From the NCBI GenBank assembly GCA_961205875.1, contig OY540809.1, forward strand, positions 20,348,267 to 20,412,266: a stretch of DNA of 64,000 nucleotides, written 5' to 3'. The position numbers and the translations under genes are program-made. Below the pieces are notes generated by a model. It did no database searches and was not told where the DNA came from. It worked only from the letters and a program-made list of their open reading frames with translations. This DNA is from Sialis fuliginosa. Its lineage: Eukaryota; Arthropoda; Insecta; Megaloptera; Sialidae. Positions 44,238-54,933 of this stretch are shown here, one piece after another; position 1 is the first letter of the stretch, and the number at the start of each line of letters is the position of its first letter.

Positions 44238-44739
44238 CATATGTAAGTCTAAATCATTTATTAATTATTATCAACACAAAAATAATGCTTCGAATGATGT
44301 ACTTATGTATATGTATAACATTAAAATGTCAAATCACATTTATCTGCCACTTTCACATAACCTCAGGTCTACCTATTCCATACTTTTTTACAACATCACA
44401 ATCGTTTGTACCTTAATAAAAATGACTTTGACAATACCTATGACGAGGCTTTAAGTTGACTGTATCAAGTTGACCGTCCGGATCGTTGCTTTGAAAACTC
44501 CTGTGATAACTAAACTTTTTATTGCTAGAGTTGTTTCTTCGACGTCCAGTTTTAAAACATGGTACATGTGTGTTTTATTGAAGCGAATAAAATGAAAAAT
44601 GTCTTACTTGCAGTATTTACTTCAAGTATTACGATTCAGGTTCATTATCCTCGATTTTTTTTTACTGTTAGTAACTACATATATGTATAATGAGGTTTAA
44701 TAAAAATTGTAAAAAAATAAGTAATTCCTCTTCAAATGT
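44238..44739. other. AT-rich, no feature seen
   Basis: No coding signal or repeat partner noticed. Confidence 0.5.
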
Positions 44740-44984
44740 AAAATATCTGCCATGGCAGCCACGAGACTTTCTTGTACGTAATACTGACAGTGAACAGTGC
44801 ACGTATATTTACTAACCTTGGTAGTCTGGTAACTTTTTATCAATTATCGTCCACGCGGGATTTACGTCACCCAGAATCCTTTTTCAAATGTAATTTCGAC
44901 ATTTAAAACCGTTTTAACAATAATTATGTTATCACAGCAACACAAATGATTGGATAAAATATTTATTCAATAATAAAATAAACA
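44740..44984 (+). repeat. Fragments of E-like and B-like repeats
   Basis: AAATATCTGCCATGGCAGCC and GAGACTTTCTTGTACGTAAT (44745-44785) match the right part of E2. ACCTTGGTAGTCTGG and CCACGCGGGATTTACGTCAC (44815-44873) resemble the end of element B. Both are weak. Confidence 0.4.
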
Positions 44985-45460
44985 AGACGATGCATTGTCG
45001 TCAAATCCGGATTTCGAAAAAAATCGGGTTAACAATACTTACTTATACAGACTTACCTTGGGTTGCATAAAGCAAAATTAACCACGATTAGTTAATCAGT
45101 TGTTTTCAAACCATGATTAATGTTAATTCTTAACTTAATCTCAATTTGTAAATGAACAATTCACTAAATATGATAATTTTTTGCCTTATAAAATTTATCA
45201 TAACCGTTATTGTTTTTTAGAATTGATGTAAAAATGGTTTGAAAACAACTGATTAACTAATCATGATTAATTTTGCTTTATGCAACCCAAGGTTATACTA
45301 TATACAGTACCCGGCATAAGAGAGAGTTTCAGAGCTTATAGACAGACCGACATACAGATATCATGGTGAAAATAGTTAGAATGGATTCTGGGAAGGTCTA
45401 AACGGATAATTCCATTGAAATACGAATTTAAAAAAAAATTGGGTTGACATCGTTTTAATT
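44985..45460 (-). repeat. Repeat P, copy 3, split by MITE Q
   Basis: CAAATCCGGATTTCGAAAAA on the left and, after Q, GATATCATGGTGAAAATAGT, GGGAAGGTCTAAACGGATAA, TTCCATTGAAATACGAATTT on the right read as the reverse of P2. Confidence 0.55.
45056..45292 (+). mobile_element. Harbinger-like MITE Q, 237 bp
   Basis: TTA on both sides (45053-45055, 45293-45295). Arms of about 60 bp: CCTTGGGTTGCATAAAGCAA, AATTAACCACGATTAGTTAA, TCAGTTGTTTTCAAACCATG, returning reversed with few mismatches. TTA duplication and long arms fit PIF/Harbinger MITEs. Non-coding. Confidence 0.85.
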
Positions 45461-45477
45461 TAACTTCTTTAAATACT

Positions 45478-45715
45478 AAAATTCGGAATATCAAAATTTG
45501 CCTATACAATTTTCAATAGATGACATAATAATTTTATGAGTACCTACCTACTACAAAATTTATCTAGCAAATGAGTTTCAAAATATCTGTTTGTTTGGTA
45601 CATGGAGAAATAATTTAAATATTATAATAATCAAACAGAAGGAGCCTGCTAAATTTGTGTTAAGCGAATTTGGATGAAAACTGGTCGACCAATTCTGCAT
45701 GCGACTCTACAGTGA
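45478..45715 (-). repeat. Repeat V, copy 2
   Basis: Reverse of 22515-22800: ATTTATCTAGCAAATGAGTT, TTGGTACATGGAGAAAT, GAAAACTGGTCGACC, GCATGCGACTCTAC. Confidence 0.7.
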
Positions 45716-46043
45716 AATTTCCCTAGATACTAGTTTGAAAAATAGTTAAAAACAAACTATTCAGTGCAGAATGAGTTTTTTCATAAAAAAAACTAAAATA
45801 TGTCGTAGCAAAATAAAAATGAAATCAGCATTTCATTTCTATGTCTTAAGCCCAGAATCCACCATCTTCTTTCCAAACAAAAACATAACTTTTTCAACAT
45901 AGGAAGTGCAAAAAATCTCCCCTAATATTGTCACTTACGTCTTTACCCCTTCAGCTACGGCAACTTTTAATTAGTTAAGTAATACGAACAGCAGTGACTG
46001 CTTTCAATTAAGAATGTATTTTAAACACACATACACGCATTCA

Positions 46044-46045
<2 letters not shown>
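45716..46045. other. AT-rich, no feature seen
   Basis: No coding signal or repeat partner noticed. Confidence 0.5.

Positions 46046-46092
<47 letters not shown>
46046..46092. repeat. (AC)n microsatellite, about 23 units
   Basis: Uninterrupted AC dinucleotide tract, likely length-polymorphic. Confidence 0.95.
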
Positions 46093-46093
<1 letters not shown>

Positions 46094-46955
46094 CGAGTAC
46101 GTATTGGAAGTTACTCGATGCAAAACTTCTGAATGGTCCCTCGATACCTAACTTCTTGTTGACAGAGTTCTCTCCGGGTCCGCACTTGTTTAGTGTTTAT
46201 AAATATACTTGAGGGAAAAGGGGGGGGGGGGATGGTTTATACGTGGCTCTGCGTTTGACGTTTGTTATATTTTGTATATTATTCATTTATTAAGGTGCTC
46301 TAGATTTGATGTTGATGTGAAATTTAGAAAGGGGAGGGTGGTATATGTTATTTCAGATAATAAGTGCTTATCAACCCTTTTATTATTATGTTTAATTATT
46401 TACTGGAAAGATGAAAGTTATTATTGATTTTGTAAAAATAAAATACAAGGCTAACAAGGAAAAATATTAACTACACATTTTCCGATAAAAATAAAAATGC
46501 TCTAATTTTTTTAAATTTACATTTTCTTTTCATGATGATAATTTTGCATGAAATTGCATATAAAGAAGTTGATATTCGTGTGTAGTATATTGATGATTAA
46601 TGTTCAAGTAAAACAACATTTTTTAAATATAATTTTTATTTATATAAATACAAAATTTACATACAAAAATGAATAAACAAAAGGTGGAGTGAATGGTTTT
46701 ACTGAATATTTCATTGACATTTACATTTTTTTCTAAAATAATAGTCGATTTCCACCTGCAACGTTGTTTATCGAGTTGTGGAGTAAAGTCGATCGAAGGA
46801 CAATTAATTTTACGTCGACTTTCGCGTTCAAAGGGTTAATCATTGCACTCATAAAGTTCAATAACCAGAAATTAGGTTAGATTAAAGGACATATAAGACA
46901 GACTAAAATAAGTAAAATAATCTGTCTGCAAATACAGCTTCTAGTCTTATTAATC
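46093..46955. other. AT-rich; possible TTAA-type element end
   Basis: TTTCGCGTTCAAAGGG followed by TTAA at 46836 looks like a piggyBac-like right end; no left partner seen. A G-run lies at about 46220. Confidence 0.4.
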
Positions 46956-47244
46956 ACTAGCTGTTATCCACGACTTCATCCGCGTGAAATTTAGATTAGG
47001 TAATACAGATTTCTGTTATGATAGTCGATAAAATAGTTTTTAGTTTTGCATTTGCACGCTAGATGTCACTAACCTAATCTATAGCACGTGCAAAGGTACA
47101 CACATCCATTTTTTAAATTTAATTTTAATTTTAATTTTTCCCTGCCTAATTTCATTAAGATCGGTTCAGTGGTGTAGCCGTTAAAAAGGAACAGACAGAC
47201 AGACAAAGAGACAGAGACTTTCGCATTTATAATGTTAGTTTGGA
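46956..47244 (-). mobile_element. Helitron-type repeat G, copy 8 (long form)
   Basis: Reverse orientation, complete: CACTAGCTGTTATCCACGAC to GCATTTATAATGTTAGTTTG then GGAT, so the reversed copy starts ATCC and ends CTAG-T. Contains TTTGCACGCTAGATGTCAC. Confidence 0.85.
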
Positions 47245-47397
47245 TTACCAGAGTAGAGGTATTTGTTGATCAAATCAAGTTTGCTGTGAAATTAAATAAA
47301 ATTTAATTTCTTAAGATCTCTGGAAAGGTCAGTTTTTGAGCTCATATTGATTGGACGTTTTTCCAAACATACCGCTATTGAATTTGTATATTTTGTA

Positions 47398-47789
47398 CAG
47401 GGTGCGCGAGGTAAATTGGCAAAATTTTACTAAAACTGGCCTCTTCTAAGAACTCCTGATCTGTATCTGATATCTTCAACAATAATCTTGTGAATCGTTG
47501 CGTTCGACATCTGCAGTTCTCTTGCTATGGAGTGCATTAACTTTTTCGAAAATAGTCACATACATGAAAATTGTTCAACAAAATTTTCATAAGGGGCCTC
47601 TTGATTACTTTCTGCCCCGGGGCCCCAGAGCCTCTAGTTACGGCCTTGGATTGCTCTCAGAATTTAATATTTTATATTTGAAGCAACGATGTTTAATCAT
47701 AACCTTAGAAACATAATTCCATAAAATAATTAAGAAGCACATGAAATAAGGGGATGCAATGTTATTGCCAATTTATCGCGGACACCCTG
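47398..47789 (+). mobile_element. Tc1/mariner-type element W, 392 bp
   Basis: Ends CAGGGTGCGCGAGGTAAATT and AATTTATCGCGGACACCCTG are inverted repeats; TA precedes the left end, TT follows the right. It contains a transposase fragment on the minus strand and a GC-rich patch (GCCCCGGGGCCCC near 47617) that may be another insertion. Confidence 0.75.
47430..47555 (-). pseudogene. Tc1/mariner transposase fragment (helix-turn-helix)
   Basis: Read from 47555 down to a TAG at 47430-47432, this gives about 41 residues with the pattern of the DNA-binding helix-turn-helix region of Tc1/mariner transposases: SIARELQMSNATI, then I-V-E-D-I-R-Y, then VLRRGQF. In the family this region binds the terminal inverted repeats, which fits its location between the ends of W. 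The frame is closed by TGA just upstream and TAG just downstream; the catalytic DDE/D part is missing. W is therefore an internally deleted copy that kept part of its gene. The superfamily call is firm by pattern; the exact clade is not resolved. Confidence 0.7.
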
Positions 47790-47802
47790 TTCATTACTTT
47801 AT

Positions 47803-48550
47803 TATCCTTAATATATAAAAAGCTCAACGTCTGTCTGTTCGTTAGTGCGCTTATAACTACTTATCCGATTTAAGTGTTTTTTTTAATTCATAGATACGTT
47901 CTCTGGCCAGGTTATAGGTATAGGTTAGGTAACATAAGAAATAAGCAGTGATGATAATAGTAAATCAAGTCAAAATTTTGCCACCAGCGCGCTCTTTTGC
48001 AATACGCTGCCTAAACCGTTAAATATTGAACAAAATAATGTAGTAAAGAAATATGTAGAATCAAAAGAACTAAAATAGTCCGCGAAATCATATGTCTAAC
48101 TTTTATATTTAAGCCACAATGACTGCTTTTATGTTACAAAGAAAATTAAAAATGTTTGGTTTCTGTTTACTCAGACTTATAATCTGCAAAACATTAATCC
48201 TTATCGAAATAAATTATTTCATCGTCATAAGTACTTAATGTAGATATAATATACCCTTTACAGGATCCAATTTGGTCTAAAGACGTGCCGCGTCGCAGCG
48301 GGGCAGAGGGAACGATTTGCATGCGCTCGGCCGGTATTCGGATTCCTTCGACTCGGCTATTGTGTTTTGATCGTCAGTTGTTTATTTTGTTTACAATAAT
48401 TTACTTTTAAATTTTAATAGAACAAAAATTATTTGTACTTTTTGTTCTGATTCGTTTTTGTTAAGTAATTTAGGTGTTGATTAGTTATTATTACAATAAT
48501 AACTAATCAACACATTATTGTAATAATAACTAATCGTGTTTGTACTTATA
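47803..48550 (+). mobile_element. Helitron-type repeat H, copy 4
   Basis: Starts TCCTTAATATATAAAAAGCT after an A; contains AACATAAGAAATAAGCAGTG, CCACCAGCGCGCTC, CGGCCGGTATTCGG. It ends in an AT-rich hairpin GATTAGTTATTATTACAATA pairing with TAATAACTAATC. The 3' CTAGT end is lost. Confidence 0.8.
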
Positions 48551-49394
48551 TATATATAAACAAATCAAATTTATTATTGTTAATTGTATTTGAACGAATC
48601 AAAAAGCATAATTAAAGTGGCATACATACATACAAATAAATTATCACAGTCGTTCAATTATTATTTGAAAAATATCAACAGGTTGTTTAACATTTCAAAC
48701 AAACGGATATTATTCATATAAACATATACTGATTTACAAACACGCGTTAAACGTAGAGCACACAAAATTATTTACCTTTTTTAATTGATGTATCTTTATT
48801 AGCAATCTTTGCACAGAATAAATACTCTGTAGGTTTTCAGATAATGTTAACAATGTTTGTAGTTTGATAATTATGTAAAAATATGTACTTGTACACTCAT
48901 TGTTGTTTCATGCTCAATTTTTTATGCTAAATATGTACGGAAATAATGTAAAAAAAGCTAAATATGTGTGTAATATAATAATACGAATTATTTTATACTT
49001 CATAATTTAAAATACAAATATGTACATATTATTTTTTAATGTTTGGTGGAAACTAAAAATTACCATTTGAAATATTTGTTTATATAAATAATTGTATAAA
49101 ATATTTCATCTCGAATCAAGAACATGAAAGTAAAATAACACATTCTCTACTTAGAAAGTAATCCATACTATTGGCTGAGTGCGAAGTAGGTGGTGGGGCA
49201 AACGAAATCGATCGCAGCGCACGAGGTGGCCAAAAGGGAACTTGTGGCGGGCTCATTTTTAACTAAAAATAGAAAGGTCAACATGATTAACCACACTATT
49301 ATTATAAAGAATCAACTAAAAAATATATTTTTTACTATATTTTATTGAAATTATTTGTTTAATTACTTACTTTTCGTTTTGACAGCTCGCCCTA
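48551..49394. other. AT-rich; GC-richer patch at 49170-49260
   Basis: AAATCGATCGCAGCGCACGA and GGTGGCCAAAAGGGAAC lie in the patch. No recognised frame or repeat partner. Confidence 0.4.
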
Positions 49395-49402
49395 GTTGTA
49401 AC

Positions 49403-50632
49403 TAGGGTTTGCAATCCCGCAGACTTTTTTTTCCCGCGGGAATTTTGCGGGAAATTCTCAAATCCCGCGGGATCCCGCGGGATCCCGCAGTTTTTCCAAA
49501 AATTTTGTTATTCATACTTAAAGTTACTATTATTTAGTTAACAAAAAAAAATTTTATTGTCCCAAAATTTCAAACTCCTAGGTCAAACCTGTGAATGGCG
49601 CAAACCGAGTTTTTTTCCCATTTGATTAACATGGGAAAAATTACTTTTTTTCTTACGCGTGAATATCTCGTTGAAAACAATTTTTTTTGAAAATTTCTCA
49701 AGGGAATATTTTGTAGAGAATAAAGTGATCAATTCATAAATCCAATAAATTTTAAGAAATGTTTGTTTAAAAATTATCATAAAAATTGGATTTTACTTTT
49801 TATGATAATGTTTAAACGAATATATCTTTAAAAATATTCGATCTATGATTTGAGCACTTGGGATCTTTTTTGTAAGAAATTTAATTCTCTATGATATGCT
49901 GCTGTAAGAAATTAAAATAAATACATTTTTCAACTAGATATTCACGCATAAGTAAAAAAGTAATTATTCCCATGTTAATCAAATGGTAAAATGACTCGGT
50001 TTGCGCTGTCCACAGGTTTGATCTATGAGTCTGAAATTTTGGGACAATTAACTTTTGATCCAAAGCTAAAACATAGGCGAGCGGGACCGAAATTTTTTTT
50101 TTTAAAATAAATAAAAAACACCCTAGTATATACGGTATGTCACGTAAAACTAAACCACTAAATATCATTATTTACGGTTGTATTTTAGGGATAATACTGT
50201 TAAAAAAATATCGTGTAGATCGAATTTTGTGTATTAAATTGTTGTGGTTAACTTTTATTTAATCTGCTATTCTTCTTCTAAATTTTTGTATTTTTTATTT
50301 TATTTATTTTTGTAATCTGGGGGCTGTTCGAGCTTCTTTCGTCGCCTGAGTCGCACTCAGTGCAACCACTTAACTAATCGTGAACAAGAGATATAATTTA
50401 CTTCACTAGTTTCATATTCAGTCATCTCAACCTTAATTTTTTTTTCAAAATTGTTACCTTTTTTTATTCATATTTACGCTTTAAAAGTATTCAAAACGCA
50501 CGCGACCTACAAATTCAATGTTCAAAAAATTCCGCGCGGATCCCGCACTTTTAGTGCGGGATCTGCAGATCTCCAAAATGTGCGGGATCCCGCGGGAATG
50601 CGGGATCCCGCATTGCGGGATTGCAAACCCTA
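49403..50632 (+). mobile_element. hAT-type element Z, 1230 bp, CGGGATCCCG-rich ends
   Basis: Ends TAGGGTTTGCAATCCCGCA and TGCGGGATTGCAAACCCTA are perfect inverted repeats. The 8-bp duplication GTTGTAAC is exact (49395-49402, 50633-50640). Both ends are packed with palindromic GCGGGATCCCGC-type motifs (49434-49490 and 50530-50626). An inner foldback lies at 49554-50050. No full transposase frame was recognised. Confidence 0.9.
49554..50050. repeat. Inverted repeat inside Z
   Basis: TTGTCCCAAAATTTC, GGTCAAACCTGTG, GCGCAAACCGAGT, CATTTGATTAACATGGGAA and GCGTGAATATCT on the left return reversed on the right. Arms are about 130 bp. It may be a separate foldback that entered Z. Confidence 0.7.
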
Positions 50633-50671
50633 GTTGTAACCGCTAGTCAGCACTGTCATCGCGCACGCTGC

Positions 50672-50830
50672 GAATAATACATGTTATAAATGCGAAAGTA
50701 ACTCTGTCTGTCTGTTACCATTTCATTCTACCGATCTTGGTAAAATTTGGCATAGGGATAGTTTGCATCCTGAGGAAGCACATAGACTACTTTATATCCT
50801 GAAAATGATTAGATAAAAAAGTAACAGCTA
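50672..50830 (+). mobile_element. Helitron-type repeat G, copy 9 (short, decayed)
   Basis: TGTTATAAATGCGAAAGTAA to AAAGTAACAGCTAGT with ATCCTGAGGAAGCACATAG; the GACGAAGTCGCGGG block is missing. Confidence 0.8.
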
Positions 50831-51480
50831 GTACAGTATAATAATAAATTAAATAATCTGGAATTATTTTTGAGGTCTATAACAATTCATACTGGTGTAA
50901 TATTCACATTTGTTTAAAATTAACCTTTACTAAAATTTATTCTACATATGTTTAATATTCCTTTAACTAGATCATTTTTACTGGAGTATTCATTGGGATC
51001 CTTGAAGTAACACAAATAATGTATTATCATGTTTTCTATTCAGAGAGCTGAGCAATTAACAAAAATGTTATTAAGTCGGAAAAATGGAAGTACGTGGATT
51101 ATTATAATAATATGCTACATAAGTTACTTTTATGCACAACATGGTTTTTTTTATATTGGCTCTTACTAGTGGCGCAAAAAAAATTGTGGGATGCAGTTTT
51201 TTTTTGTAATTAGGTATATATATCATTTTCTTTTTTTATTAATCATAATTGTTAAATTAAGTAATGTTTATTGATAAATTCGGGGGTGGGGTTTTAACCC
51301 CTAACGATTGCGACGAAATGATATTCATGTAGATCAGCAGTAAAGAAAATAATGGAGCAAGCTAGAGAAAAAAACCGTTTAGATCATACCTAATACGATA
51401 CGCTGACAATATTATGAAATAAGCATACATATACAAAATATACATATAAAAATATGCATTGTTGAGTTAGGTTACATTCC
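50831..51480. other. AT-rich, no feature seen
   Basis: No coding signal or repeat partner noticed. Confidence 0.5.
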
Positions 51481-51740
51481 GACATCAGTCCGGGCAACCC
51501 GCAGCTAGTTACTTTCTAGTCTATCTGTTTTGTGAAGATATTCAGCGTGGCTTCTGAACAACCCGCGCATAACACAAACGCACTGGATGCCGTTCACAGG
51601 GTAATTATAAAGTTATTGATTTCCCGGCCGATGTCATTTGGCTGTCTACTTATGAATAATCCAGACGGTTTAAAAAATTAATCTGATCTGCGTGACAAGC
51701 GACGTAGGGTCAATATCAAATATTAACATCGCGCCCATCA
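51481..51740 (+). other. GC-balanced island, weak exon candidate
   Basis: 51510-51690 has near-even composition and a plus-strand frame open for about 57 codons between TAG near 51516 and TAA near 51680, with no recognised motif. TGAAGATATTCAG and CACAGGGTAATT could serve as splice sites around 51554-51598. Evidence is thin. Confidence 0.2.
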
Positions 51741-51751
51741 TTCGCGCGTGA

Positions 51752-51753
51752 GA

Positions 51754-51814
<61 letters not shown>

Positions 51815-51845
51815 ACACACACACAAACTTACACACATACACATG
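51752..51845. repeat. (AC)n microsatellite, interrupted
   Basis: Pure AC at 51761-51809, then a T and a further AC run to about 51825. On the minus strand it reads as a Cys-Val repeat, which is not a gene. Confidence 0.95.
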
Positions 51846-52072
51846 TGACAGATAGTGAATTTGTGTATTTTGGTTGAGATAAAAACCAGCCTGTTTTGAC
51901 TGATGGAATTTCAACAGAGAGACATTATGAATGTAAATCATGTATGTACTGTTCGGTTATTATTTTTATTGTTACTAATTTTGTAGTATGTAATTAGTGA
52001 TATTTAGTTATGTATATAAAAAGATAAGTCATGTTTGACTAACTCATCAACGCCCAGCACAAACTGGATTAA
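51846..52072. other. No feature seen
   Basis: No coding signal or repeat partner noticed. Confidence 0.5.
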
Positions 52073-52407
52073 TGCTCGGTATTATAAAGAATTTGCTCGA
52101 GAGCAAAACTAATTTGCTTGGGAGCCAACACGAAGTGTCAAATCGTTATGAATTTGCTCGGGATTCTAGAGCAGTGGTAATCAATGTATAATAATGTAAA
52201 TACTATGCATTTTATGAAGTATACTTGGCAGCTCTTATTTTAAGTCGCTGATTTATATTTAATGCGCATGCGTCAAGGTCATCATATGTACGATTTCATT
52301 AGTTACAATTGTGAGTAGTTGTCATGTACATTTAACAACTAGTGGATAGCGTTAGCCAGAAGCTGATTTGCTTTTGCACTCAAGCAAATTCTTTATAATA
52401 CCTGGCA
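52073..52407 (+). mobile_element. TIR element S, copy 3, 335 bp
   Basis: Left TGCTCGGTATTATAAAGAAT then TTGCTCG; right GCAAATTCTTTATAATACC then TGGCA. TAA flanks both sides. The interior keeps GAGCAGTGGTAAT, ACTTGGCAGCTCTT and ATGCGCATGCG, aligned with S1 and S2 but well diverged, so this is an older lineage of the same family. Confidence 0.75.
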
Positions 52408-52633
52408 TAAGGGTGCCTTTCTTTTATGACGTAAGCACAGGACGGTTTGTTTTTGTAATTCAACCCTTAAGGGGTGGAGGTGTAATTTTTTTTTAATAAT
52501 GTGCTTCCACAATATTTCTATTTTAACGTAACTTACTGTGGAACTCGATTTTTTTTAAATTAAATAATTATTCATAAAAATTAATAAAATGTGGAAGAAA
52601 AAACGTGTGAGCCGCTAATACTATACATATGAT
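52408..52633. other. No feature seen
   Basis: No coding signal or repeat partner noticed. Confidence 0.5.
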
Positions 52634-52765
52634 AATCGGTTTAGTATTAATACTTGTTATCAATTTCCAGTATAAACTAATGATTAGGTATTTAGACCAC
52701 GGAAGTATGGGGCTATTTTGATTTTTTAATAGTATTTTTTGTTCTTAAATTTTTTCCTATGTTTG
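52634..52765 (+). repeat. Dispersed repeat, partner of 16075-16190 and 16625
   Basis: ATCGGTTTAGTATTAATAC at the left matches the hairpin arm at 16625; GTATGGGGCTATTTTGATT and TTTGTTCTTAAATTTTTTCC match 16113-16187. Confidence 0.5.
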
Positions 52766-53483
52766 GAACTTTTATATACCAAAAAATGTACAGAAATATA
52801 TATATAACCAGTTGTATTACTGTAATACGTACTTTACTAATTTGACTAAAAACAAAACTAAAAATGGCTCCATGTTGATAAGGATATATATATTTTTGAA
52901 GGTATATTAAGAATGAAGAATACCTATCAATTATTGTTGGACGTTCTCGTGTAGTTGGTCGCTTTGACACCTGAATGATATGATTGCGGAAAGCAAACAA
53001 ACACGTAGAGAAATATAAACTGCATTGATTTAATCTGCAAGGCCAGATCAGAGCTAGGATAAGTAAAACAATTCGTTGCGTGCCAGGTAAATAGCTGATT
53101 TAAAACTCGATTGACATAAATCACGCGACAAAACACTCACTCTCTCTCTTGTACACTAAACGCAGAAAGTTACAACATCTAACATACAAACAAATACACA
53201 CGAGGACCTACATATTTTACCAATTGTTACAAAAACTAAAATCTAAAAAACTAGTAATTGTTAACCTCCAAACACACTTCTAGCTTATTTATTTGTAGAG
53301 GGGTTATATCTAATCGTCATTTCAGAAAATGAGACTTTCTTAAGGATTTTTTTAGAATAGTAAAAAAAGCAATCAAATTTAATTTGTATGGCTTGTACAT
53401 TTCTCAAAACATACAAAAACAATTTTTTAATGAAATATAAAACAAAATGGTGATTTTAGCGTTGCATTTTGTTATGTGCTCCA
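52766..53483. other. AT-rich, no feature seen
   Basis: Two overlapping open frames (52713-53000 and 52927-53136, minus) have no recognised motif. Nothing else noticed. Confidence 0.45.
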
Positions 53484-53745
53484 CTACGGAAAACAGAACT
53501 TCCATGGATCAACATCCGGAACAAACAAAACATTTCTCGTTATTTACATGAGTTCTCCCATCGAAGTACACACGATTATTAATATTTTGTATCACTAAGA
53601 ACAAAAAATCGCGTTTTTGGCGAAAAAAAAGACCTTCAATTTTTGATAAAAACCGTAAATGTTATCCAACCGTAAAATTCGTGTGTATTTCGATATGAAA
53701 TCTACCTAAGAAGTTACAGTTACGTTTTCCGCAGTTTTTAAAAAC
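53484..53745. repeat. Possible decayed foldback
   Basis: CTACGGAAAAC and CATCGAAGTACACACGATT on the left return as AATTCGTGTGTATTTCGATATG-like text (about 53680-53700) and GTTTTCCGCAG on the right. The arms are broken by indels. Confidence 0.4.
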
Positions 53746-53804
53746 GTGGTTTCGATAAAAATTAATTTAACTATGTCGGTTTGGCGGTTTTCAGTTGCTT
53801 TGGC

Positions 53805-53880
53805 TTGAGACCAAATTACGGTGTCCCTTTACATTATCATATACTCATTATCACTTATTTTTCACCACTTTCACCACTGA
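53805..53880 (+). repeat. Short repeat X, copy 2
   Basis: GAGACCAAATTACGGTGTCC, TTTACATTATCATATACTCA and TTTCACCACTTTCACCACT match 17032-17107. Confidence 0.6.
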
Positions 53881-54135
53881 GGGTTCCGTACTGTTATGTA
53901 TAACTTAATTATTGATAATACTTACAAGTATTAGTTATCTAGAAAATTGACCCGATTCCCAAGGTGTCTAGTAGACGCTGTATGAAAGAAACTACAAAAT
54001 TAAGTTTGTCACGTAATAATTCAACATAGAATTATAAATTAATGATTTTCGGAATTTTTCCTTTACTTGTGTTACGAGACCTTCCTTCGTGTCAAATTTC
54101 AAGATTCTAGGTAAACGAGAAGTACCCTATAGGCT
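53878..54135 (-). repeat. Retroelement-tail-like repeat
   Basis: AGGGTTCCGTACTGTTATG at one end and, reversed, GGTACTTCTCGTTTACCTAG then AATCTTGAAATTTGACACG at the other. It resembles family E in its AGGGTTCCGTA start. It lies directly downstream of the Penelope-like fragment on the minus strand. Confidence 0.4.
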
Positions 54136-54152
54136 TTGATGTTCTTTAAATG

Positions 54153-54434
54153 TTACATTGACGGCTCTCTACTTTGACCAATGTAAAACTGATCACAATC
54201 TTTACAATTTATTTTGTAGATTCCTGATTTGTACGTAGGTTCTTCCTTGTCTTTGAGGTTGCCTAACAAATTAATGATGCTATTATTAGAACTATAAACT
54301 ATTTTAAAGTTCATCTCACTAAAATTTTTTGATAGACCTTTGGTGTATCTAGGAAAATAAGGAATCTTTACATATTTCTGTTGTGTTTTTAGGACTCCGA
54401 TGATGATAACATTGCTATTGAAACACGTGTAAGT
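54153..54434 (-). pseudogene. Penelope-like retroelement fragment with GIY-YIG motif
   Basis: Read from 54434 down to a TAA at 54153-54155, this gives 93 residues without internal stop. The first half (V-L-K-T-Q-Q, then KIPYFPRYTKGLSKNF) resembles the linker after the reverse-transcriptase thumb of Penelope-like elements. The second half carries GIYKINCKDCDQFYIGQ, the nuclease GIY-YIG core with its CxxC-like pair. Beyond the stop, another frame reads TFKEHQSL, matching the family's usual RFKEH continuation, so a frameshift has broken the gene. Reverse-transcriptase motifs are missing upstream. In full elements the protein copies RNA into DNA and the GIY-YIG domain nicks the target. This is a dead 5'- and 3'-truncated copy. 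The family call rests on the motif and its context. Confidence 0.75.
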
Positions 54435-54933
54435 TTAAACTCTTACAATTTTTATAGTTAGGGTATTTGTACATATTTGATATGTAGACTTAAGTATTAG
54501 ATTTCAATTTCAACTTGATACCTTCATTTTGAAGTATGGAATCCTAAAAAAGGATTTTCACGACATTAGGGTACCGAGTACAATAATTGGCCACCATTTA
54601 ATACAAATATATGTATTTTTTTATTCTATGAATTAATTTAGGCGATATACATATATATTTATTTAGATTTGTAGACATTATCCCCTTACAAAATACAGAA
54701 ATTTCAAAAAAGAATAAGAAAAACTAATTTTCCACCATACTGTACTAAACATACAACAACTTTAATGTATACGATTTGCTAAAATTACAAACCGTAATAG
54801 GTGTAGTATAAAAATACATTTAATGATACCTTTTAAGTATCAGATATCTGGGTATACCCATAGGCGTTCACTTCAAGAAAATGATAGTAAATATTGATAC
54901 ATATTTTTATCAAAGAAAATCTAAACACACATA
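54435..54933. other. AT-rich, no feature seen
   Basis: Upstream on the minus strand of the Penelope-like piece; no reverse-transcriptase motif could be recognised here. Confidence 0.45.

Noticed and set aside
51738..51941. Cys-Val repeat protein on the minus strand
   Set aside because: It is the AC microsatellite read in one frame.
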